Under the pieces are notes generated by a model. It saw only the letters and a program-made list of their open reading frames with translations, did not search any database and was not told the DNA's origin. Position numbers and translations under genes: made by a program. Source: Pyrus communis (lineage: Eukaryota > Streptophyta > Magnoliopsida > Rosales > Rosaceae). From it: a stretch of 64,000 bases of DNA. The stretch is from the NCBI RefSeq assembly GCF_963583255.1, contig NC_084816.1:6212600-6276599 (forward strand). Direction: 5' to 3'. This document shows, one piece after another, positions 57,285-64,000 of this stretch (its first letter is position 1; every line of letters starts with the position of its first letter).

Positions 57285-59489
57285 TGATGCGAGATTTATA
57301 CGCACACAAATTAAACCCTCTTTTTGACAATTGTAGTATAAGTATAAGTAGGGATCGTTCTGGACCGGGGATTAGGAGGGATTGTTAATCACTTGGATTT
57401 GACTTAAAAACGTAAAAACATAATATAAAACACTAAACTAGACTCAAAGAATGTAAAACTAAACTTTAAAACACTAAAACAAATCAAAAGACTCAAAATG
57501 CTTTTAAAAACACAAACTAAAATGCTATACTAAACTCGAAGAATTCAAAATTAAAAATAAGAAAGATTAAGACTAAGACTTTAAACGAAATATGGGGGGA
57601 TTGATTTTGGACGAATTTAAACTAAAATGGATAGATTGTAAAGAAAACAAATTGTAAATATGAAATTGACGGAAATGAATGGATGGTATGGCTAGCTAAG
57701 GGGTTCTTCTCCACACATGTTACACTTGCATAATAAAAAGATTTCCAATTGCATTTCAATAAATTATGAAACTCATCACCCCGGGTTAATTAGGTCCGCT
57801 TAAATTAACCGTCAAGTTTTCCTTAAGTTAATGAATTGGATGATTGCATACGACAACCCAAAGCATTCCCCACAAGTTCCCTACATGAATTGCATAATAG
57901 AGATACAAGCAAGAATCATTAAGTTCTTTGAAAACTATAAGTGTTGACGAGGCATTCGTTACTATGGAATACGCATGAAACTTATGCCAAGAATTCGTTT
58001 AACGCGATTGTTTATAAGCAACCTCCACTACTTGTGAATATAAGTTCATAACGATTAGGTGAAACTCACTTATATTCTAGCGTCATATTCATGAATGAAA
58101 ATTAAGCGTGCACTCTCAATAAACATACATAAATAGGTTATCAATCAAATAGTTAAACAAATTGAATTCACAACTTATGAAACGCAATTAGAAGTAATCA
58201 AATCAAAATGCAAGCATAAACATTTATTTCGAATTACCCCCTAGCTAAAGGGGGATTAGTTCTTCATAACATTGAAATCAAAGAAACACCTAAACATTCC
58301 AACAACTCAAACTTGAATTGTATGAACGTTTAGGCACTCTTCTCTTCCATTCCTTATACGTACAAAACAAAGAGAATTAAAATGAAACATTGAAATCAAA
58401 GAATCACCTAAACATTCCAACAACTCAAACTTGAATTGTATGAACGTTTAGGTCCTCTTCTCTTCCTCGTTGTTGTAGCATAAGGTCTAAGGATAGTTGG
58501 TTTGGGGGAATGGAAGTGTGGAATGGAGTGAGGAGTGATGGAAATGGAAAGATGGTTGGTGTTTGGATTAGTAGGGAGGGGGGACTCACGGCTAAGGAAA
58601 GAATGGGAGTGTTTGAGGGGTGTTGTGTTGTGAATGAGATGATGCTTGAATGAATGAATGCAAGGGTATTTATAGGGGGAATGGGAGAATATGTGGGTGA
58701 TTGTTTAAGAGTGAATGTGGTTGTTATGATTGAGAGTGCATGTGTATGAAATAATGATGGAAAAAGAGCTAGGTTGTTGGTGTGTGAATGCATGTGTTGA
58801 ATTGGTGGTGCAATGATGAAAGAGTAAGTGCATGTGTGTGTGAATGGTGGTGCAATGATGAAAGAGTAAGTGCATGTGTGTGTGAAAGAGTAAGTGCATG
58901 TGTGTGTGAATGGTGGTGTAATGATGAAATAAATAATGCATGTAGGGTTAGGAAATAATGAAGAAATGCATGTGAGATGTTTGGAAAGGAATAAAGAATG
59001 AATGGTGGAAATGTGAGTGAATGATGTGCATGTGTGAGAATGCATGTGGAATTAAGAGGAGTATGGAAGTGAAATAAATGAATGATATGTTAAGTGATAA
59101 GTGAATGATATGTGGTGAGTGATAAGTGAATGGTTTGATAAGTGATAAATGAACTAGTTTAAAGGGCTAGGGTTTAAGTACATAGAATGGGCCTAAAATA
59201 GGTTGGTTTGTATGGCATAATGTGTTATGTGATTGGGTTAGGGCCATTGTTTTGTGTCTTCAAGTGCATACAAGGCCTTCAAATTCGTCCATCCTCTTGG
59301 CTCCATGGATAAGCTATCCAATCCATGCCCAAAAATGCTCCAAATGGCCTCAAAATGCACTTACTTGCTCCCTAGGCCCTTAGAACCTGAAAACACACAA
59401 AAGAAGCATAAAGGACTAAAATAACGAGAGAAACATAACGTAAATACACGAGAACAAACCATTTAAGTCGCATGAATATGCTCCTATCA
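57285..59489 (-). repeat. Gypsy 3' LTR (2205 bp)
   Basis: Minus strand TGATAGGAGCATATTC... to ...CGTATAAATCTCGCATCA (TG...CA). It contains a ~120-bp internal duplication (58270-58350 and 58391-58466) and a GTGCATGTGTGTGTGAA minisatellite at about 58820-58920. A minus-strand 206-codon frame (58425-59045) crosses the minisatellite and is low-complexity. Confidence 0.82.
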
Positions 59490-60238
59490 AATACCCCCAC
59501 ACTTAGCTTTTGCTAGTCCTCGAGCAAAACAGAATAAAAACGAATAAACAAAACGACACTAAACACGTAAAACACAACCTAAACCTTCCAACAACCGTCT
59601 TAGGGATTTCCAATGCACATGACATGTTAAAAATCATCATTCTCACAGATTTTAGTCATCTTCACACTTAAGTACATTCTTAATCATAGTCACCATATAC
59701 TAGTTCACAATTAAGCATTTAAAACCATGTTTTGAATGTAGTAACATGCCTTAGAGAATTTGCTCAATTTCTTTCAAGATATGCACTCAATTTTTACTCA
59801 GATTTTCTAACTACACACCTTAATCTAGTCATATGTGAGAAGATTGATGTAAACATGAAAAAGACACTCACATATATGTATCACAAAGAACGCAAATTCT
59901 GGAGTTAATAATCAAGTTTAGATATGATCTCATGAATGGAATGCTACTACTTAGACGCAAGAACCAGTGACACCATAAGCTCATACCAAGTTCAAACTCC
60001 ACAAATTGAAATACACAACACTCAAGATAGAAGTCAAGGGTTGTAACGGGGCTTGGGGTATGTGGATAACAAAGAAGGGATATGGAAAACAAAGGTTCTT
60101 AAAGAAATAGTGAGCAAGCATTTGAATCAACTTAGAATTCACTTTTGAATGAAAACTCAACTTTTGAACAAAAAGGGAGAATTTAGACAATTTACGCCCA
60201 GAATTGGTGTTTTGGAACCTTTCTTCAATCACTTATTC

Positions 60239-60301
<63 letters not shown>

Positions 60302-61300
60302 AATCTCAAAACAAAAACACTTAAACATTCTCTCCCCCACACTTAGCTTATTTTCTTTCATAATGTAACTCAAAAGGAATTCAATTAAGTCATGCTCACT
60401 ATCTTTTAAGAACAAGGGTGGGGATTGTCCTAAACTAGGCTAGGTGAAGATAAAGTGGGTTAACAAAGAACATGGGTTAACATGGCTCAACGGGGGTAAA
60501 ACTTACAACATATACGAAATATGGGAAGCGAGGCTATTTGGCTATGGTGGCAACTACACAACTTCATCTTGATATATGTTATGCAAATCAATAACATGCT
60601 TTGAATGAAATGGGCATGAGTTCTAGCATTTGGAACTATATGATGAAACGCCTTCTAAGTAGTAACCAAGCAAAGAATAATGAGATCATGCAACGACTTT
60701 AGAAAACAAGAAATCACAGATTATACTCTCCAAAGAACGTTATAGGCTCAAGTCTCTCAGGGTTGTAGCGTTTGTTTGAGTTCCTTCCTTCAAGCATGTT
60801 ACAAAAACGAATTTTTTTTCTTTTATGATTGCATGTGAAGTCATACATTATAACCATAACCAAGCATATACCAAGAGTAAATCAAACTTTTCTCTATGTT
60901 AATAACTCTTTTTAACAGTCATGCAATTACAAACCAAATCCTCATTATTGTGTTGGAAGGTACCCTAAGACACAAACACACAAAAACGACTCAAAACACT
61001 CTTTTTAGGTTTTTCAAAACATTTTTTTCAAATTTTTATGTGATTTTCGGAGTTATAAAAACAAAACATACTAAAACACTCTAAAACAATTTAAAAACAC
61101 CTTAAAACAGCAAGGAACAACATTTGAAGTTATGGGTGATAAAATCCCACGAATTTGCATTAGCAACATTAGTTACCCCCCCACACTTAAATCAAACATT
61201 GTCCTCAATGTTTTAAGCATAGATTCACACAAAACATAAGTAAACACACAAAAAGCACTTAAACATACTAAACATGGCAAAATGTAATTAACAAAGAGAA
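59490..61300 (-). other. Gypsy 3' noncoding internal region
   Basis: Between the polypurine tract and the ORF segment; no frames of note. Contains a 55-base T run (60246-60300) and repeated CCCCCACACTTA motifs. Confidence 0.55.
60246..60300. repeat. Poly(T) tract
   Basis: About 55 consecutive T on the plus strand, followed by GAATC. Length in the assembly may be unreliable. Confidence 0.9.
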
Positions 61301-62509
61301 GAGTTTAGGGACGCAAATCTGGTTATGGAATGTAAATTCCATCTTCTCCTTGTTGATTCCATTGAGGCTTGATCTTGATGATTCCACAGGCTTACTCTCG
61401 AACTGGTTTCCGCCCATCATTGATTTTCCTTTGTGCTACTTCTTGAACTGGGCAGCAGGATGGTTCTTTTGGTCTCCCCCGAAGGTCTGAGCATACCCTT
61501 TTGGTCTGTTTCTTTGTTCAATCTTTCCAATTCGTATTGAAAAGGGTTGGAGGATAACTCAGCCTATGTTTGTCTCCACATGCTTCAATGTATCATTTTC
61601 ACTTGCCTTACTCGCTCCCCTTTGCAGAAGTGGTCCCTTCTCTGGAAGTGTATCAACCGTTGAAGATGACTACTCGAGAGCAACGCTAGGTAAGCAATCA
61701 GGAATAGATTCCAGGCAGTTGGCTCCAGATCGGAAGATTGACTCCAAGTGCCGGCTGATTGCTTCTTTGCTTTGAAGAAGCGGTGGATGAATCAGCACAT
61801 GCTTCAATCCGCCGTTTCCTCCTGGGTCATATGTACTCCAGGCATCTGGTATTATCTTTGGGGAAGAAGAAAGAATTGAGTATTTTGAAAGGCCTTGCTG
61901 GGAGTGCGCCCTCAGAGGTGAGGGAGAGTTGGGCATTTTCTTCAGGTTTGCCCTGCCATAAAATACGAAGGTCGACATATATAGAGATAATAGCAAGTGG
62001 TGGTACTTTTTACCTTTGTCGACAAACGTTTTGATCCCTCAACTCTGGCTTTTTGAAATAGTGGCGCCTCTTCGATTTCTGAGTAGGCGCCCCTTCGATT
62101 TCTGAACGACGCCCCTTCGCTTTCTGAACGACACGTGGTAGTGCAGATGCGGCTCCTTTTGACAAAGCTGCACGCGTTTTCTGAAAAGCAGAGAAAGCGT
62201 CGCCGGACTTTGCGTTTGTCGGCTAAAGATGTGTAGTTGCGATGATGGCCTCCACGTGCTTTCAGCTTTGTCAGAAATCTTTTGACAAAGCTGAACGCGT
62301 CTTCTGAAAAGTCGAGAACGCGTCGCCTAAATTACGCCGGAAATTCCGGCTTTTTGAATCGGTGGACGCGTCGCCTTGGCTTTTTTATTGAGCTATCGAT
62401 CACCACAACAAACACACTCTGAAGATTTCCCATTCCTGAAACTCGACTCCGGCCTTTTGTGAAATTTTTAACTCCATCCACCCCTTCTCTTTGAACACTT
62501 TTGAAAAAA
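61301..62509 (+). other. Leader region upstream of the 223-codon ORF
   Basis: Contains near-repeats CCCCTTCGATTTCTGAACGACG (62091-62130) and two copies of TTTTGACAAAGCTGMACGCG (about 62157 and 62280). These look like LTR or leader sequence of a separate plus-strand element, but no matching LTR was found downstream. No confident gene. Confidence 0.45.
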
Positions 62510-63181
62510 ATGGCAAACTCATCGAACCTTAGCTTAGATTTGAGTCTCAGCAGCGATCCGGTTGCGCCCCGTCAAGGTAATGTATGGCGCCCTTCTTTTT
62601 TATCTTCTAACGGTCCTCTTTCAGGTGAAGACTCTGTGATGCAGGACGCCGCAACAGCTACAATAGTAGCTAAAAACCTCCTCACTCCAAAAGATAGTAG
62701 GCTGCTGTCAGGACGGTCCGATGAGTTGGCCGTTCAAGAGTCCCTCGCACTTAGTGTTCAGTGTGCGAGCTCTGTGTCCAACATGGGCCTACGCCTGCTT
62801 GCCCGCTCCCGTCAGGTGGAATCGTTGATGGCAGAGGTGGAAAGACTTAAGCAAGAGATCCAGCAGCTTAAGTACGAGAATAGAAGTTTGCATGTGCTTG
62901 CAAATAACTATTCGTCGGGGATGAAGAGGAAGCTTGATGAGCTGCAAGAATCTGAGGGTCGAATTCACAGTGACCGTCAAAGGCTTGCGTCTTATCTCCA
63001 GAGGCACCTTTTTCCTGGGTCATCCAGCGCTTGGCCAAGTATTGAGGCTTGGAATGCTCTAGCTCCGATGCCTCCCGCTCCGATGCCTTCCGCTTCGATG
63101 CCTCCCGCTTCTATGCCTCCCGCTTCTGCGCCTTCCGCTTCTGCGCCTCGTAGTGGGACTTCACGCAAACAACCTTTGTGA
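62510..63181 (+). CDS. Uncharacterised coiled-coil protein (223 aa), repeat-associated
   Basis: The ATG at 62510 opens a 223-codon frame; a slightly longer start would need a TTG. The protein begins MANSSNLSLDLSLSSD, has a middle region with LLTPKDSRLLSGRSDELAV, a coiled coil at about 100-165 (QVESLMAEVERLKQEIQQLK), and a C-terminal tandem of P-A/S-M-P repeats (186-212). I recall near-identical proteins occurring in many copies in apple and pear annotations, linked to repeats; that is memory, not a search. No catalytic motif, signal peptide or membrane segment is visible. It lies antisense to the surrounding Gypsy element, between its gag remains and 3' LTR. Function unknown. Confidence 0.7.
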   Translation: MANSSNLSLDLSLSSDPVAPRQGNVWRPSFLSSNGPLSGEDSVMQDAATATIVAKNLLTPKDSRLLSGRSDELAVQESLALSVQCASSVSNMGLRLLARSRQVESLMAEVERLKQEIQQLKYENRSLHVLANNYSSGMKRKLDELQESEGRIHSDRQRLASYLQRHLFPGSSSAWPSIEAWNALAPMPPAPMPSASMPPASMPPASAPSASAPRSGTSRKQPL

Positions 63182-63276
63182 AGCTCCACCTTTCTCCATG
63201 TTTAGTATCTTTCTTTTTTTCTTTTTCTTTTTTTTTTTTTTATTTTTTTTTTATTTTTTTATTAACATAAATAAAA
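63182..63276. repeat. Poly(T)-rich tract after the ORF
   Basis: T-rich (TTTTATTTTTTTTTATTTTT) between the 223-codon ORF and the Gypsy gag remains; could be the ORF's 3' UTR or a retrotransposed tail. Confidence 0.6.
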
Positions 63277-64000
63277 TCAAACGGCATGGAATTGGTCCTT
63301 GAATGGAAGGTGATAATTGAAGTGAACCGGCATTGGTTTGAATTCTAGTGTAGGTGCCTGATTCAAAAAAAATAGCAAGTTAGTATAAAATCTAATGGAA
63401 TTTGGAAAAAAATACTTACTTGTTTTGTCCGACAAGAACTCAATGACAAATACCACTCCTTTGAAAGTTTCAGGGATATTGGACTTGGCCAGATTGCAAG
63501 TGATGGTTATTACTTGTCCAATGTCATCAAATTTAACTTCTTTGGATTTTGTGGTTTCAAGAACGTCCTCTTTGATGGATTCATGACATTCCCTACTTGT
63601 CACCTTTGGAAGGGCTTCCAAGATGTCTTTTTCACCTTCTTCTTCCTTGGAAGTCATGAATCTGCAAGGAATAGGGTTAAAAATAATGAAATTTGGAACA
63701 ACCATACCTGTATTAGATGGCATAGGAGCAATAGGAGCCTCCGGTAAAGGTGTTTCCACCCTTTCCGTGGGTTAGGTGTATTCCTCTTCCTTGTGATTTG
63801 ATTTTGATGGTTGAGGGTCCGTTCCAACCTCCTTGTCACTTCTCAACATGATTTCCTTGGCAGTTTCAAATTCTCCCTTCTGATTTGCAATGGTTGAACT
63901 AGGGAGTTCGCCTTGGTCGCAAAATTGTCCTTCGAACTCCGCTATCTGCCCAATTTGCTTTTCCAGAGTAGTAAGTAATTGAAAAATCGTATCATTATCA
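63277..64000 (-). pseudogene. Gypsy gag C-terminus and protease-region remains
   Basis: From the right edge the minus strand reads TTLEKQIGQIAEFEGQF, GELPSSTIANQKGEFE and AKEIMLRSDKEVG, the gag C-terminal text of Athila/Tat-type elements (LE.Q.GQ.A ... LRSGKE). A TAA at 63774-63772 breaks it; the frame continues PTERVETPLPEAPIAP and, after a further 160-codon open stretch, ends QAPTLEFKPMPVHFNY, which resembles the ELKPLPxHLKY linker before reverse transcriptase. The protease active site is not evident. It is degenerate and incomplete at both ends. Confidence 0.7.

Larger units (their letters stand above)
57285..64000 (-). mobile_element. Ty3/Gypsy element (Tat/Ogre- or Athila-like), 3' part
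   Basis: A 2.2-kb LTR at 57285-59489 is followed on its right by AAGTGTGGGGGTATT (minus strand), a polypurine tract, so this is the 3' LTR of a minus-strand element. Further copies of the AAGTGTGGGGG motif lie at about 60333 and 61178. Gag/protease remains are at 63277-64000 and continue off the right edge. Reverse transcriptase and integrase are not seen; their place is taken by the 61.3-63.2 kb segment with a plus-strand ORF. Lineage is inferred from the tract and the gag text. Confidence 0.75.

Noticed and set aside
58425..59045. 206-codon minus-strand frame rich in His, Thr and Ser
   Set aside because: It crosses a GTGCATGTGTGTG minisatellite inside the Gypsy LTR; the composition comes from the repeat and no domain is visible.
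60149..60415. Frames with long Phe or Lys runs
   Set aside because: Produced by the poly(T) tract.
1..64000. CRISPR arrays, bacterial-type operons, complete tRNA or rRNA genes
   Set aside because: None seen; repeats here are transposon-related or minisatellites, and the only tRNA-like sequence lacks its 5' part.

Overview
The window is plant nuclear DNA: genes with GT-AG introns scattered through AT-rich sequence full of nested transposons. The FLA4-like gene, the type of repeats and a 223-residue coiled-coil protein family I associate with apple and pear relatives point to a woody Rosaceae (Malus/Pyrus-like) genome. That assignment is inference; no species marker was searched.

Layout. 1-2.2 kb: a minus-strand Copia element (intact gag, 5' LTR, primer site) runs off the left edge and sits inside an Obg-type GTPase gene, of which three 5' exons remain. 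2.8-4.1 kb is a duplicated block, repeated at 18.5-19.1 kb, that carries a Mutator-like MITE; the second copy is the empty site. 4.1-12.4 kb is a tandem array of three ~405-bp fold-back units. One unit is split by a 3.2-kb CACTA element that carries kinesin exon fragments and a Tourist-like MITE. The next is split by a hAT element that itself contains a 3.3-kb solo LTR. 12.8-13.4 kb: a complete three-exon metallothionein gene. 20.0-28.5 kb: a three-exon ankyrin/PGG membrane-protein gene whose second exon is split by a complete 5.57-kb Tork-like Copia element with almost identical LTRs. 31.3-34.5 kb: a 5'-truncated LINE, then a decayed DUF4378-type gene containing another MITE. 36.5-37.6 kb: an LTR-like unit with internal tandem repeats. 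38.9-41.1 kb: a hAT element carrying exons of an LRR receptor kinase. 44.9-46.2 kb: an intact single-exon FLA4-like arabinogalactan gene, bracketed by two oppositely oriented ~300-bp Helitron-like elements. 50.3-52.6 kb: a BAHD acyltransferase pseudogene split by a TRIM-like element, with a 341-bp mini-TRIM beside it. 57.3-64.0 kb: the 3' LTR, tail and gag/protease remains of a minus-strand Ty3/Gypsy element, with a plus-strand 223-codon ORF where pol would be expected.

Probable working genes are few: the metallothionein, the FLA4-like gene, and perhaps the 223-residue ORF. The Obg-like and ankyrin genes have clean reading frames and splice sites but are interrupted by retrotransposons. The order of insertions can be read from target duplications: fold-back array, then CACTA and hAT, then the solo LTR inside the hAT. 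The ankyrin-gene Copia is probably the youngest large insertion. I saw no CRISPR array, operon or rRNA; the only tRNA-like sequence is an organellar trnH fragment.
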